DNA from: Syntrophomonas sp. UBA5314
Lineage (GTDB): Bacteria; Bacillota; Syntrophomonadia; Syntrophomonadales; Syntrophomonadaceae
Assembly: GCA_002410325.1 (NCBI GenBank)
Contig: DHRK01000061.1
Coordinates: forward strand, 1-64,000
Length of the DNA stretch: 64,000 nt
Direction: 5' to 3'
Made by a program: the position numbers and the translations under genes. Positions within the stretch are counted from its first letter, which is position 1. Every line of letters begins with the position of its first letter. Below are positions 49,421 through 59,147 of this stretch, in pieces. Under the pieces are notes generated by a model, which saw only the letters and a list, made by a program, of their open reading frames with translations, was not told the origin of the DNA and did no database searches.

Positions 49421-51148
49421 ATGAGAGAGAAGATCAAGGATTATCTGAAAAATCTTATAGCCAGGCTGGCGGGCAGCTTGAAAAGATTCCCGGAGGCCCT
49501 GTTGCTGGTTTTTTCTGTGGTAGTGCTTTTGATATACATCAACCATCATTCGGTGCCCAGCAACAGCGCCCTGGTGCGCTCGGCTATGGCGCTGGCCCTG
49601 GGAGTCCCCCTGGCCCTGGGCCTTAAAATGCTTTGGGAAAGGGGGACCCTGTCAAGAAAGATGCTGGTCCCGTCTTATGGTGCAGCCGCTCTGGCCCTGT
49701 TCATGTATTACAGTTTCCTGCTCACCAAACTGGACATGGTGTCGGTTTCCAGGTATGTCGGGATCAGCGCGGCGCTCTATTTGCTGTTCCTGGCCATACC
49801 CTACCTGTGGCGCAAGGAAGGATTTGAGATGTATGTGATAAAACTGTTCACCGGTTTTATCGCCACCTATTTTTACGCCCTTATCCTGTTCGCCGGCCTG
49901 GCCGCCATATTGTTTACCATAAATACGCTCTTTGCCGCGGGCATTTCTGAAGAGGTTTATTTTGATCTGTGGCTGATGAGCGCGGGCGTTTTTGCCCCGA
50001 CTTACTTTTTAGCCGGCGTCCCGGCCTATGGCGAAGAACTGAGCGTAGAAGATTACCCCACGTTCCTGCGGGTATTGCTGCTCTATATTGTAATGCCCCT
50101 GCTGGCGGTTTACACTGGGATTCTCTATGTTTATTTCATCAAGATTCTGGTCACCCGCATCTGGCCGGCCGGCATGGTGTCCAACCTGGTCCTCTGGTAC
50201 TCGTTTATCAGCCTGGCGGTGGTCTTTTTCCTCTATCAAATGAAAGATAAAAACACCTGGACGCACTGGTTCGAGATATATTTACCCCGGTTGATTCTGC
50301 CTCTTTTGATAATGATGTTTGTGGCCATGGGCATCCGCATTGAGGCTTACGGCGTTACTGAAAACCGCTACCTGGTTTTGGCCGGGGGAGTCTGGTCGAG
50401 CGGATGCATGCTCTACTGTGCACTAATAAGAAAGCGGATGAATATAGGGATGGTAATTTCAGCGGCGGTGATCGCAGTGCTGGTGGTAAGCGGCCCCTGG
50501 AGCTGTTATGCAGTCTCCAAATACAGCCAGAACGCCCGTTTTGAACGGATTCTGCTGCAAAACCACATGCTGGTGGATGGAAAAATCGTGCCTTCCCAAC
50601 AGGTCTCTACGGCGGATCAGCGAACCTTGAGCTCCATCTTGCAGTACTTTCAAAACAGCCACAATTTAACGGATGTCAAATATCTTCCGGCCGACTTCAA
50701 GATGAATAAAATGAATGAAATCTTTGGCTTCAGCCTGGCTATGGGCCGGGATACGCATTTTTCCCATAATATCGATATGGAAAACAACGAAATGCAGGAT
50801 ATAAGGGGTTACGACTATAGCCTGCCGATGGTCCGGGGAACAGTCCAAAAGCCGGCGGCCAGACCGGGAGAATTGATTTTGACCTATGATCCGGGTTCTA
50901 CTATCCTCACCTTATCCAGAGATGGCCAGGCTTTATATCAAAAGGAATTGTCATCTGCCGCCCTGGCTATTCATTCTGCCCATATCGGGCAAAATGTTTT
51001 GGGAAACAAAGACATGACTTATGTGGATGAAAATGAAACTGTGAAAATCATGCTGCTGTTCACCAATATCAGCGGAAGTGAGGAGGGCGGCGACGGTCAG
51101 CCGCGGATCGAGTGGCTTGACTTTTCGGTCTTCGTTTCATTGAAGTAA
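49421..51148 (+). CDS. polytopic membrane protein (DUF4153-like)
   Basis: This is a 575-aa protein with about twelve membrane helices in the first 400 residues and a soluble C-terminal part (about 400-575). No known transporter motif is seen. The pattern of helices with loops such as YGEELSVEDYPTFLRVLLLY resembles DUF4153 proteins, whose role is unknown. TTG 49403 is in frame, but ATG 49421 follows GAGAGGTG. It is convergent with a PAS-HD-GYP gene and divergent from the LDH2 gene. Confidence 0.75.
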   Translation: MREKIKDYLKNLIARLAGSLKRFPEALLLVFSVVVLLIYINHHSVPSNSALVRSAMALALGVPLALGLKMLWERGTLSRKMLVPSYGAAALALFMYYSFLLTKLDMVSVSRYVGISAALYLLFLAIPYLWRKEGFEMYVIKLFTGFIATYFYALILFAGLAAILFTINTLFAAGISEEVYFDLWLMSAGVFAPTYFLAGVPAYGEELSVEDYPTFLRVLLLYIVMPLLAVYTGILYVYFIKILVTRIWPAGMVSNLVLWYSFISLAVVFFLYQMKDKNTWTHWFEIYLPRLILPLLIMMFVAMGIRIEAYGVTENRYLVLAGGVWSSGCMLYCALIRKRMNIGMVISAAVIAVLVVSGPWSCYAVSKYSQNARFERILLQNHMLVDGKIVPSQQVSTADQRTLSSILQYFQNSHNLTDVKYLPADFKMNKMNEIFGFSLAMGRDTHFSHNIDMENNEMQDIRGYDYSLPMVRGTVQKPAARPGELILTYDPGSTILTLSRDGQALYQKELSSAALAIHSAHIGQNVLGNKDMTYVDENETVKIMLLFTNISGSEEGGDGQPRIEWLDFSVFVSLK

Positions 51149-51224
51149 AACCGGCACCGGCGATCATCATTTTAATAGCAAAATAACGGAACAGTGGTCT
51201 CGGACGTTCCCCCTGCTCCGGGGG

Positions 51225-53474
51225 TTAATAGGGGAGGATTTTTTGTCCCCGGCTTCTGATAAGATCGATGAAGATCAGGGTCAGTTCCGGGTCAAATTGG
51301 GTGCCGGCGCAGCTTATGATCTCTTGCAGGGCTTCCTCCTGGGAGAAACCCGGCTGGTAGGGCCGGCCGCTTATCATAACATCATATGAATCGGCTATGG
51401 CCAGGATCCTCGATATGAGGGGTATCTCCTGGCCTTTGGCGCCCAGCGGGTAGCCCTGGCCGTCCCAGCGTTCGTGGTGGTGCAGGATGGCTTCGGCAAT
51501 ATGGGCTAATTCGGGATTGGCCAGGGCAATGCGGTACCCGATTTCCGGGTGCTTTTTCATTATCTCCCATTCTTCCGGGGTTAGTGGTTCATCCTTGTCG
51601 AGAATATTGTTGGGGATGGCGATTTTGCCGATATCATGAAGGGCGGCCAGCAAAGTTAAATTATTCATAAGATCGGGCGTCAATCCCAGGAATTGTCCCA
51701 GGGCTATAACCAGATGGCGCAGGCGAACGGTGTGTTCCTGGGTTTCATGACTCCTTACCCACAGGGTTTGCTCCAGGGAATTTAAAAACGAACTTCGGGC
51801 GCTGCGGTTTTCCAGCATTTTGTTGCGGTACATGAGGTCTTCCGCCTCTTTGAACAGATCTTCCAGGCTTTGCTCGGGCAGGGTTTTGGTTGAGATCCCC
51901 AGGGCGATGCTAACCTGAACCGGAAATTCCTTTAGCTGGGTGCAGGCCTGATATACCTTGGCGCAGATCCGGCGGGCGGTTTCTTCCGTACTGTTGGGGA
52001 GCATAATGACGAATTCATCTCCTCCCCAGCGGGCAATCAGGTCGCTTTTGCGGCAGTTGGCGGATAAAATCCGGGCCACCTTTTGCAGCATGAGGTCGCC
52101 GGAAGAGTGTCCAAAAGCGTCATTAACCATTTTTAAGCCGTTCACATCGCCCATTATGATGCTCAAGGGGAGATCACGGGATCCGTCCATTTGTTTAACC
52201 TTTTCATCCATATAAGCCCGGTTGTACAGCCCGGTAAGTTTATCGTGATAGCTTAAATACTCTACCTGAAGCTGGGCCATTTTCTGCTCGGTTATATCTA
52301 TGGCTACTCCTAGAGTAGCAGGCTGTCCGCTGAAGGTAATCGTGCTCAATGAAAAATCGGCCCAGGCTTCACGTTTGTCCTGGGGCATCATGCGGGTCTG
52401 GAAACGACCATTCAAGGCGGCTCCATTTTGGCGGGCCTGTTTCATCTCATGGATCATATCCCAATGCTGGGGATGAAAGAATTCCCAGGATTCCATACTC
52501 AGGCATTTCTCTTCACTGTAGCCGGTTGTTTCGATAAAGGCTTTGTTTACATATATAAGCCTGGTTTTGCCCAGTACAAATATCAAATTAGGAGCGGCGT
52601 CTGCCAACTGCCGGAAGTTGTATTCACTCTGCATCAGGGCGGCCTGCAGTTCCATGCGGTGGGTGACGTCGTAGGCGGCACCCAGTATGGCGGGTTTTCC
52701 CTCCCACTGAAAGACGCTGGCGGCAACGTCCAGCCAGAGCAGTGAACCGCTTCGGGGAAGAGCCATGATATCATGCCGAAACATGGGTTTACACCCGGAA
52801 ATAAGGTTGTCCAGTTCTTCGTTAAGCTGGTCGCGGTAGTCAGGATGAATCAGATCCAGGCAGTTTATCTTCATTAGTTCTTCCATTGTATATCCCATGG
52901 TATAGGTGAAGAAGTTGTTGGCATAGCGGTAATGTCCGTCTTGAATTATGAAAATACAGGCCGGAGTGGTGTCTGTCAAGCGGCGAAAGGGGTTGGGACC
53001 GACGTCATCCGAAGAGCGCCATTTACTTTTTACCACCCGGCTGCTGTCATCAGATGAAGCGGTTTTCAGCACTTCCTGGTAGCTCTCCAGGAGCTGGGCA
53101 TATTTCTTTTCGCAGCTTATTTCCCGGCCGATGGCCTGATACTCTTCCACCTGGCCCTTTTTATCGTATACAGCCCGCACCTTCCAGCGATACCACTGGG
53201 TCTGGCCGTCTTTTCCCACTGCCTGGCTTTCGTATTCCAGCACCGGCTCCTGACAGCTTATATCATGAATTGATCGCTCCAGCAGGTGCTTGAACTGGAT
53301 GTCCCCGCAGCCAAGATTGATTAAAGGAGCCTCACCTATTTGAAAGCCCCCCCGCTTGCTGAAGGCCGGGTTAAAGTAGGTAATGATCCCATCGGGAGTA
53401 TAATAGCATACAATATCTTCGAGGTCTTGTAGGAGCGAGGCAATACTTTCGGGTTTGGGATGAGATTGATGCAT
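51225..53474 (-). CDS. PAS3-GGDEF-HD-GYP c-di-GMP signalling protein
   Basis: This cytoplasmic signalling protein of 749 aa has three PAS domains (about 10-125, 165-285 and 285-405). The GGDEF domain follows with an intact ARWGGDEFVIML and an RxxD (RKSD) five residues ahead, the inhibitory-site position. The HD-GYP domain is about 565-745: HDIGKIAIPNNILDKDEPL, HHERWDGQGYP and ILAIADSYDVM. Both cyclase and phosphodiesterase motifs look complete, so net activity cannot be predicted. A paralogue lies at 56003. Confidence 0.95.
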   Translation of the reverse strand: MHQSHPKPESIASLLQDLEDIVCYYTPDGIITYFNPAFSKRGGFQIGEAPLINLGCGDIQFKHLLERSIHDISCQEPVLEYESQAVGKDGQTQWYRWKVRAVYDKKGQVEEYQAIGREISCEKKYAQLLESYQEVLKTASSDDSSRVVKSKWRSSDDVGPNPFRRLTDTTPACIFIIQDGHYRYANNFFTYTMGYTMEELMKINCLDLIHPDYRDQLNEELDNLISGCKPMFRHDIMALPRSGSLLWLDVAASVFQWEGKPAILGAAYDVTHRMELQAALMQSEYNFRQLADAAPNLIFVLGKTRLIYVNKAFIETTGYSEEKCLSMESWEFFHPQHWDMIHEMKQARQNGAALNGRFQTRMMPQDKREAWADFSLSTITFSGQPATLGVAIDITEQKMAQLQVEYLSYHDKLTGLYNRAYMDEKVKQMDGSRDLPLSIIMGDVNGLKMVNDAFGHSSGDLMLQKVARILSANCRKSDLIARWGGDEFVIMLPNSTEETARRICAKVYQACTQLKEFPVQVSIALGISTKTLPEQSLEDLFKEAEDLMYRNKMLENRSARSSFLNSLEQTLWVRSHETQEHTVRLRHLVIALGQFLGLTPDLMNNLTLLAALHDIGKIAIPNNILDKDEPLTPEEWEIMKKHPEIGYRIALANPELAHIAEAILHHHERWDGQGYPLGAKGQEIPLISRILAIADSYDVMISGRPYQPGFSQEEALQEIISCAGTQFDPELTLIFIDLIRSRGQKILPY

Positions 53475-53559
53475 TGTGTTAATTGAACCTCCGGAAGCGG
53501 TATTAGCATGATAAATATTATACCTTATATGAGGTATCGAAATGCGGTATACATATCCT

Positions 53560-53603
53560 TAAACAAAGCAAAGCCCGACACTGGTTGCATCCCAGGGTCA
53601 GGC
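53560..53603 (-). terminator. terminator after the ytr-like operon
   Basis: On the minus strand GCCTGAC-CCTGG pairs with CCAG-T-GTCGGGC around a short loop and is followed by TTTGCTTTGTTT. It lies just beyond the permease stop at 53629. Confidence 0.68.
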
Positions 53604-53628
53604 GTGATTGGAATTATTAAAGTAAGCC

Positions 53629-54291
53629 TTAAAAATCTTTGTTTAAATAGATGCGAAGGGATATGAAGTATGAAATAAAAAGAATTACCATCAAAACTGC
53701 GAGCCCGGTCAGGCTTAACAGCCAGTTCTGGTTCCCAGCCAACCCGACCAGACTCCCGACCCAGGGGTCCTGGCCGTTTTGAGCCAGATAGCCGATCAGC
53801 TGGGCAGGCGCGAAAAAGATTATCAAGAAAATTACCACATTGACTACCCGCGTCCATTGCGCGCTGGTTTTAAAATAGATGGGCAGGGAAACGGCGGCCA
53901 GCAAGGTGATTGATACAGTGGTTGTGATAATGTCGAAGGTGTTGAGTAAACGATGGTTTAGAACCGGCAGCAGGAAGTGAAAAATCAGGCCGACCGCACC
54001 TACCAGGAGCAGGGCTATTATAGTAAAAGCCAGTATCGACAGGTACTTGGCAGCCACCACCACCCGGCGGGTTAGGGGCAGGCTGTTGATAATGATATCG
54101 CTGTTGTTCTTATATTCCGCCTGGGCCACGCCTATAAGGGTTATATAGGCAATGCCGGAGGCGGCCATGCTGTAGTTGAATTCCCGGAAAACCGGATTGG
54201 AAAGTACGAAAAAGAGAAATGCCGCGTAAAACAGGCCAAACAGGAGCAGCTTTTTCTGTACGATCAATTCCTTTTTAATTAAGGGCCACAT
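53629..54291 (-). CDS. ABC-2 type permease of the ytr-like operon
   Basis: This 220-aa permease has six helices and the start MWPLIKKELIVQKKLLLFGL typical of ABC2_membrane_5 proteins (BcrB/YtrC-like). The cytoplasmic phrase INSLPLTRRVVVAAKYLS is also typical. It overlaps the ATPase gene by 17 bases and is the last gene before a terminator. Its size suggests a dimer with the ATPase exporting an antibiotic or cell-wall compound. Confidence 0.85.
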   Translation of the reverse strand: MWPLIKKELIVQKKLLLFGLFYAAFLFFVLSNPVFREFNYSMAASGIAYITLIGVAQAEYKNNSDIIINSLPLTRRVVVAAKYLSILAFTIIALLLVGAVGLIFHFLLPVLNHRLLNTFDIITTTVSITLLAAVSLPIYFKTSAQWTRVVNVVIFLIIFFAPAQLIGYLAQNGQDPWVGSLVGLAGNQNWLLSLTGLAVLMVILFISYFISLRIYLNKDF

Positions 54292-55150
54292 GCCTATCCC
54301 TCCTCACCGTATAGAGTACTATCTGATCCAGGCTGGGGCTCTCGTACAGGGCTTGATTACCCAGCAGGCGCCTTATCCTTTCCGGCTGATCAGAGAGCCC
54401 TTCAAAACCGAAGTCGTTCTCTTTTATATTCAGCATGAGCTGCCGGGCAGGTTCATCCAAGAGATCCAAAGGACCCTTGACCAGCAGATACTTTTCCCTC
54501 AGCTCATCGCAGGTCTGGGAGAACACTATTTGCCCATTATTTATGAAGCAGATGTAATCGGCGATCCGCTCCAGATCGGAGGTAATATGAGAGGAGAAAA
54601 GAATCCCCCGGTTTTCATCCTGTATTTCATTCTGCAGGATCTCCAGCAGTTCAGAACGAAACACCGGGTCCAAACCCGAAGTGGGCTCATCCATGATAAT
54701 CAATTCAGCTCGATGGGAAAGAGCCAGGGCCAGGGAGAACTTCATCTTCATGCCCCGGGAAAGGTCTTTAATCTTTTTCCGGGCGGGCAGCTCAAATATC
54801 TTGAGGTAGCGCTGGTACAGAGCTTCATCCCAATCGCGGTAAAAGGGGGCGATGATGTTTTTCATCTCCTGAAGGCTTAAGAAATCATAATAATGGTTCT
54901 CGTCATAGACAAAACCGATCCGCTGCTTGACTTCCTTTTCATTCTTAATGTTATCCCGGCCGAATATGGATATTTTACCCCGTTCGCGGTTGACGAGGTT
55001 CATGATCAATTTAATAGTGGTGGTTTTACCCGCCCCGTTGGGACCGATAAAGCCCATGATATAGCCGCGGGGCAGGCTGAAAGATACATCTTTTAATTGG
55101 AACTCGCCGAAGGACCGGCAAAGCCCCTCAACCTTTAGGATCGAATCCAC
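54275..55150 (-). CDS. ABC exporter ATPase (YtrB-like)
   Basis: This is the ATPase of the same exporter, 291 aa. Walker A is GPNGAGKTT, the signature LSRGMKMKFSLALAL, Walker B LIIMDEPTSGLDP, and the H-loop is in SSHITSDLERI. Long C-terminal extensions such as LDEPARQLMLNIKENDFG are common for YtrB/BcrA types. It follows the GntR gene by 2 bases. Confidence 0.9.
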   Translation of the reverse strand: MDSILKVEGLCRSFGEFQLKDVSFSLPRGYIMGFIGPNGAGKTTTIKLIMNLVNRERGKISIFGRDNIKNEKEVKQRIGFVYDENHYYDFLSLQEMKNIIAPFYRDWDEALYQRYLKIFELPARKKIKDLSRGMKMKFSLALALSHRAELIIMDEPTSGLDPVFRSELLEILQNEIQDENRGILFSSHITSDLERIADYICFINNGQIVFSQTCDELREKYLLVKGPLDLLDEPARQLMLNIKENDFGFEGLSDQPERIRRLLGNQALYESPSLDQIVLYTVRRDRHVALN

Positions 55151-55152
55151 TT

Positions 55153-55527
55153 CTAAACCTCCTTATACAAGAGCTCCAGCATCTGCTGCAGCTCCTCTAA
55201 ACCCAAACCGAGCAGAGCGCTTTCCTTGACAATTTCAGCCAGGCGGCTTTCGATAAGACTCATGCGCTTTTCACGCAGCAGTTCCGGATTCTGTTCGGCC
55301 ACAAACGAGCCCTTTCCCGAAACCGTTTCGATAAAGCCATCCCGCTCCAGTTCATCATAGGCCCGTTTCGTGGTTATGACGCTGATCTGGAGCTGCTGGG
55401 CCAGGCTGCGGATAGAAGGCAAAGCATCCCCTGACTGCAGATCTCCCTTTAAGATATGGCCCTGTATCTGCTGCCTGATCTGTTCATATATGGGATCAGG
55501 TGATGCGTTGGAGAGAATAATGCGCAA
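55153..55527 (-). CDS. GntR-family regulator (YtrA type)
   Basis: This short repressor of 124 aa has a GntR winged-helix domain: PIYEQIRQQIQGHILKGDLQSGDALPS, then QLQISVITTKRAYDELERDGFIETV (shown in pieces). A leucine-rich dimerisation tail covers about 75-124 (SALLGLGLEELQQMLELLY). The domain layout equals YtrA, which senses cell-wall antibiotics. It is the first gene of the ABC operon. The 13-bp dyad at 55556-55596 upstream is its likely binding site. Confidence 0.92.
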   Translation of the reverse strand: MRIILSNASPDPIYEQIRQQIQGHILKGDLQSGDALPSIRSLAQQLQISVITTKRAYDELERDGFIETVSGKGSFVAEQNPELLREKRMSLIESRLAEIVKESALLGLGLEELQQMLELLYKEV

Positions 55528-55555
55528 CTATTCAAACCCCCGATTAAAGTATATA

Positions 55556-55596
55556 GCATATATACTGTGCATATGCAATATATACAGTATATATGC
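55556..55596 (-). promoter_or_regulatory. 13-bp perfect inverted repeat, GntR operator candidate
   Basis: GCATATATACTGT (55556-55568) and ACAGTATATATGC (55584-55596) are perfect complements with a 15-base spacer. They lie 29 bases upstream of the GntR start and contain TATA-like -10 sequences. Autorepression is likely. Confidence 0.78.
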
Positions 55597-55715
55597 GGGG
55601 CTTTTAAAAGTCAATCCGGAAAAACGGAGCGCCCCTTTCAAAATCGTATTCGTGTCAGGTTTAAGCCCTGGTTTGTGTATTAAATAATAAAAGGACCGAA
55701 AGGAATGTGAGACTG

Positions 55716-55907
55716 ATGATGGAGAAAACGATAAGCAGAGCTGTTTTCGGAGCAGTTCTACCTATACTCTTTTTATTGGTCGGATGGTGGGGGAGCGTCC
55801 CCCTGATAAAAGACGACTCCTGGGTGGCTGCCATTGCAGGATTTTCTTTTGTCCTGGGATTGGCTCTTTCCATAATAATTTTTACCAAGCGGAGCCATGA
55901 GGTCTGA
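55716..55907 (+). CDS. small membrane protein, unknown
   Basis: This 63-aa protein has two helices (about 10-28 and 36-56) and a basic end (TKRSHEV). ATG 55716 is preferred to GTG 55707 because AAAGGA is 11 bases upstream. It is divergent from the ytr-like operon with about 120 bases between the dyad and its start. The function is unknown. A role near the exporter is possible only by position. Confidence 0.55.
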   Translation: MMEKTISRAVFGAVLPILFLLVGWWGSVPLIKDDSWVAAIAGFSFVLGLALSIIIFTKRSHEV

Positions 55908-56002
55908 TCCCTAGTACAACATTCGTATATGTTTTTTTATCCGGTATGCACCTGCGGTTTCTCTATGGGAGTGCGCTGTTCGATATTATGCCCGGTCTGT
56001 TC

Positions 56003-58240
56003 CTACGTAGTACCGGCAGGTTGGGTAAAAAGCTTAATTGCCCGGGCTACCAGCATCGGGTCAAATTGGGTTCCGGCGCAGCGTTCGATCTCCTCCCAGG
56101 CTTTTTGAGGGTCAATAGCAGTCTGGTAGAGGCGGCCGTTGACCATTACATCGTAGGCGTCGGCGATGGATATTATGCGGGACAAAAGGGGAATCTCTTC
56201 GCCCTTAAAGCCCAGGGGGTATCCACTGCCATCCCAGCGCTCGTGATGGTGGAGAATAGCTTCAGCAATAGGGGCCATTTCCGGTGAACTTACGGCGATG
56301 CGGTAGCCGATTTCCGGATGTTTACGGATGGTTTCCCATTCTTCCTGACTCAATTTTCCGGGCTTATCCAGGATATTGTTGGGAACCGCGATTTTACCAA
56401 TGTCGTGCAGGGAGGCCAGCAGCTTTAGATTGTCCAGCTCACTGTTGGGCAGGTGCATGCCCCGACCGATAGCCAGAGCCATGTCCTGCAGGCGCTGGCA
56501 ATGTTCCCGGGTCTCATGGCTTCTGGTCCACAGGGTTTTCTCCAGGGAGATAATGAAGGCGCTGCGGGCGCTCTTGTTTTCCAGCAGTTTTCTCCGGAAC
56601 ATTTTGTCCTCGGCTTCAATAATTATGCTTTGGATATCCTGTGATTCATGGTTCATAGTGGCCATACCTAGCGAGATGCTGGTTTCCACCGGCAGGTTGT
56701 GCTGAAGATGACAGTCCGCTTTAATTTGCTCCATCATGCGGCAAGCGGCTTCATGGCTGCAATTGGTTAAAAGGATGATGAACTCATCACCACCCCAGCG
56801 TGCGACAAGATCCGTAGAGCGGCATGATTGGTCCATTATGCCGGCTACCGCTTTTAATAGGCGGTCCCCCTGTTCGTGCCCCAGGGCGTCATTCACCATT
56901 TTCAGGCCGTTGATGTCCCCGATTATGACGCTTATCGGGAGCTGTTTTAACTTATTTAAAGCTTTCAGTTGTTTTTCAAAATAGGCCCGGTTGTAAAGGC
57001 AGGTAAGGGGATCATGGGTACTCAAATAGCGAATTTCATTCTCCGCCGTGCGCCGTTCGGTTACATCTTGAACCGTGCTCAAAATGCAGGCTTCACCATT
57101 TATTTCTATTGCTTCTGCGGAGAGCAGGCCTATCCGTTCTTCGCCGTCTTTTTTGCGAAAGAATAAATCCATTTCCCGGACAGGTTGTTTTTGAGATATC
57201 TTATCCTCTAAAGGTTTTCTGAAAGCTTTATTGTCCCAGACGCCCATTTCGAGAGAGGTTCGGTTCAGTATTTCTTCCCGGGTATAGCCGACTACCCGGC
57301 ATAAAGCCTCATTTACGGCTACAAACCGGCCCTCAGCCAGAGTTGTAATCGACATGGGAACGGGGCTGATATTAAATGCCCGGGAAAATTTATTCTCGGA
57401 AAGACGCAGGGCTTCCTCCATAGTTTTGCGTTCGGTGATGTCCTGAACAGACCAAAGCATATGCGGAGTGCCGCCCATATTGATCATTTCAGTTGAGAAG
57501 ATAAAGGTGCGTATGTCGCCGTTTTTCATGCGGAAACGAATTTCTTCCCCTCGCATCGTATAGTTATGCGCCCTTACCCGAGCGACCCAGTATTGACGTT
57601 CCACATTATTCACCCAGATCCCGAGTTCCAATGCGCTGCGTCCCATCACTTCCCCCCTGGCGTAACCGGTGGCTTTCAAAAAGGCTTCGTTGACTTCCAC
57701 ATAAATCCCTTCCGGTAGAGTATTGATGGACATGGGCTCGGGGTGGCTTTGAAAGGCTTTGGTATATTTTTCCTGGGACAAACGCAGGGCTTCGTCGGTT
57801 TGCTTAAGCTGGGTAATATCCCGAAGGACACTGAGCATGTAGGTTCCCTGGGTCAGAGACAGGAGGTCAGCGGAAAACAAGCATATCCTAATGGTACCGT
57901 TTTTGGTGCGGAACCTGACTTCGCGGTTGCTGATGCTGCCTTTGATTCGGAGTATGGTCATTATCTCTTCCCACTCTTCGAGGCTTACCCATACATTTAG
58001 TTCCAGGGCGGTACGCCCGATGGCTTCCTCGCGCCGAAAACCCGAGTGTTCCACCCAGGCATCGTTTACTTCTATGTAGCGGCCGTCGGGCACAGAGCAT
58101 ATAACGGTTGAATTGGGGTTGCGGTGAAAGGCCGTGGCATAGCCTTCGGCGCTTAGATGGGTCAGGGGTTCATCATTTAGGGGCAGGTTTATCGATGAAT
58201 GGAAGTTTGTAAATGCTTTTTTCTTCGCTAGTCTGGCCAA
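56003..58240 (-). CDS. PAS3-GGDEF-HD-GYP c-di-GMP signalling protein (paralogue)
   Basis: This is the second large PAS-GGDEF-HD-GYP protein, about 745 aa. Three PAS domains (about 35-145, 155-270 and 275-395) have nearly repeated openings (SPVPMSITTLAEGRFVAVNE, HPEPMSINTLPEGIYVEVNE, FHRNPNSTVICSVPDGRYIE). GGDEF has ARWGGDEFIILL with RSTD ahead. The HD-GYP part has HDIGKIAVPNNILDKPGKL, HHERWDGSGYP and IISIADAYDVM. The start at TTG 58240 is preferred to TTG 58264 because AAGGAGGGGG precedes it. It shares the same architecture as 51225-53474. Confidence 0.94.
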   Translation of the reverse strand: MARLAKKKAFTNFHSSINLPLNDEPLTHLSAEGYATAFHRNPNSTVICSVPDGRYIEVNDAWVEHSGFRREEAIGRTALELNVWVSLEEWEEIMTILRIKGSISNREVRFRTKNGTIRICLFSADLLSLTQGTYMLSVLRDITQLKQTDEALRLSQEKYTKAFQSHPEPMSINTLPEGIYVEVNEAFLKATGYARGEVMGRSALELGIWVNNVERQYWVARVRAHNYTMRGEEIRFRMKNGDIRTFIFSTEMINMGGTPHMLWSVQDITERKTMEEALRLSENKFSRAFNISPVPMSITTLAEGRFVAVNEALCRVVGYTREEILNRTSLEMGVWDNKAFRKPLEDKISQKQPVREMDLFFRKKDGEERIGLLSAEAIEINGEACILSTVQDVTERRTAENEIRYLSTHDPLTCLYNRAYFEKQLKALNKLKQLPISVIIGDINGLKMVNDALGHEQGDRLLKAVAGIMDQSCRSTDLVARWGGDEFIILLTNCSHEAACRMMEQIKADCHLQHNLPVETSISLGMATMNHESQDIQSIIIEAEDKMFRRKLLENKSARSAFIISLEKTLWTRSHETREHCQRLQDMALAIGRGMHLPNSELDNLKLLASLHDIGKIAVPNNILDKPGKLSQEEWETIRKHPEIGYRIAVSSPEMAPIAEAILHHHERWDGSGYPLGFKGEEIPLLSRIISIADAYDVMVNGRLYQTAIDPQKAWEEIERCAGTQFDPMLVARAIKLFTQPAGTT

Positions 58241-58539
58241 GTAACCCCCTCCTTGAAGAAACAAATACTAATAATTTTATCGATAATTGTAAAACTCTGC
58301 ATTAATATAAGTTATTTGAAAGATTTCAGTGAACTAAATATAGAATAGAGAGTGCCTTTTTTACACTGGCCGAAATGATAAAAAGGGAAGATATTTGCAG
58401 TAAAATAAATCCAGGCTCTATTTTTACTTCCGGTTAATGTTTTTGATGAGTTTAACGATCACATATATAAGAGGAGTTCTATTCCAGGCCTGATGATGGT
58501 GAGGCTTAAGGGGTCAGACGAAATACCGGAGGTACAATA

Positions 58540-58809
58540 ATGCTTTTCGAGTCAGGGAAGAAAATCGTGAGTCCAGCTATTAATGACAACGTGACCAAGG
58601 ACGTCGTTAGGCTGCTGTTTAACCGTCATTTGACTGGTGACTGGGGTGATATACCCGAACTTGACAAAAGACGCAATGAAGAAGCGGTGTTGAACGGAGG
58701 CCGGATATTCTCGGGGTATTTTACCGGACACGGTAAGATATGCGTGGTTACCGATGAAAACCGTCGGACCACCAGAATCATGTTTGCTGACGAATATACA
58801 TCGCGTTAA
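58540..58809 (+). CDS. small protein of mobile-element type
   Basis: This 89-aa protein belongs to a family often seen on plasmids and integrative elements. LLFNRHLTGDWGDIPELDKRRNEEAV and GRIFSGYFTGHGKICVVTDEN are the conserved core. No function is known. The ATG follows GGAGGTACAATA. No integrase or att site was recognised near it, so it is either a remnant of transfer or an isolated cargo gene. Confidence 0.72.
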   Translation: MLFESGKKIVSPAINDNVTKDVVRLLFNRHLTGDWGDIPELDKRRNEEAVLNGGRIFSGYFTGHGKICVVTDENRRTTRIMFADEYTSR

Positions 58810-59135
58810 AAAGTCTGAGCTCTCAGTGAATAAGGCAGGGGAGAATGAACCGCCAATCAACTGGCGGGAAGTTTCTTCCTTTTCTTTTGGTGGAATAGAT
58901 GTGGCCACTGGTTATTATTTAGAGAAAGTTTATAACGTGACATTTGAGCCCAGGAGCGGAGCCGTCCGGGCCCAATCTTGCTTCTTGAGCAAAATACCCC
59001 GATTACCTTGCGCGCTGTTTTATATTAATGATCATTGAACTGAACATGAAATCGGCCTTTTTATTAAGATAAAGGAAAACAGTATGACAGCGCCAGCAAC
59101 AGGGGGCGTATTCATTTTAGTAACGTTTTTATAAA

Positions 59136-59147
59136 TAGGGACTATTT
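59136..59147 (+). promoter_or_regulatory. shared leader box TAGGGACTATTT, copy 1
   Basis: TAGGGACTATTT lies 80 bases before the ATG of the SLH protein. The same 12-mer occurs 82 bases before the ATG of the next repeat protein (61393-61404). Sequence between box and ATG is poorly conserved except near the ribosome site. Confidence 0.5.

Noticed and set aside
58754..59038. 94-codon frame overlapping the 89-aa gene
   Set aside because: It starts inside the 58540-58809 gene in another frame, has no proper ribosome site and matches nothing known. Weak chance that 58810-59038 holds a decayed gene.
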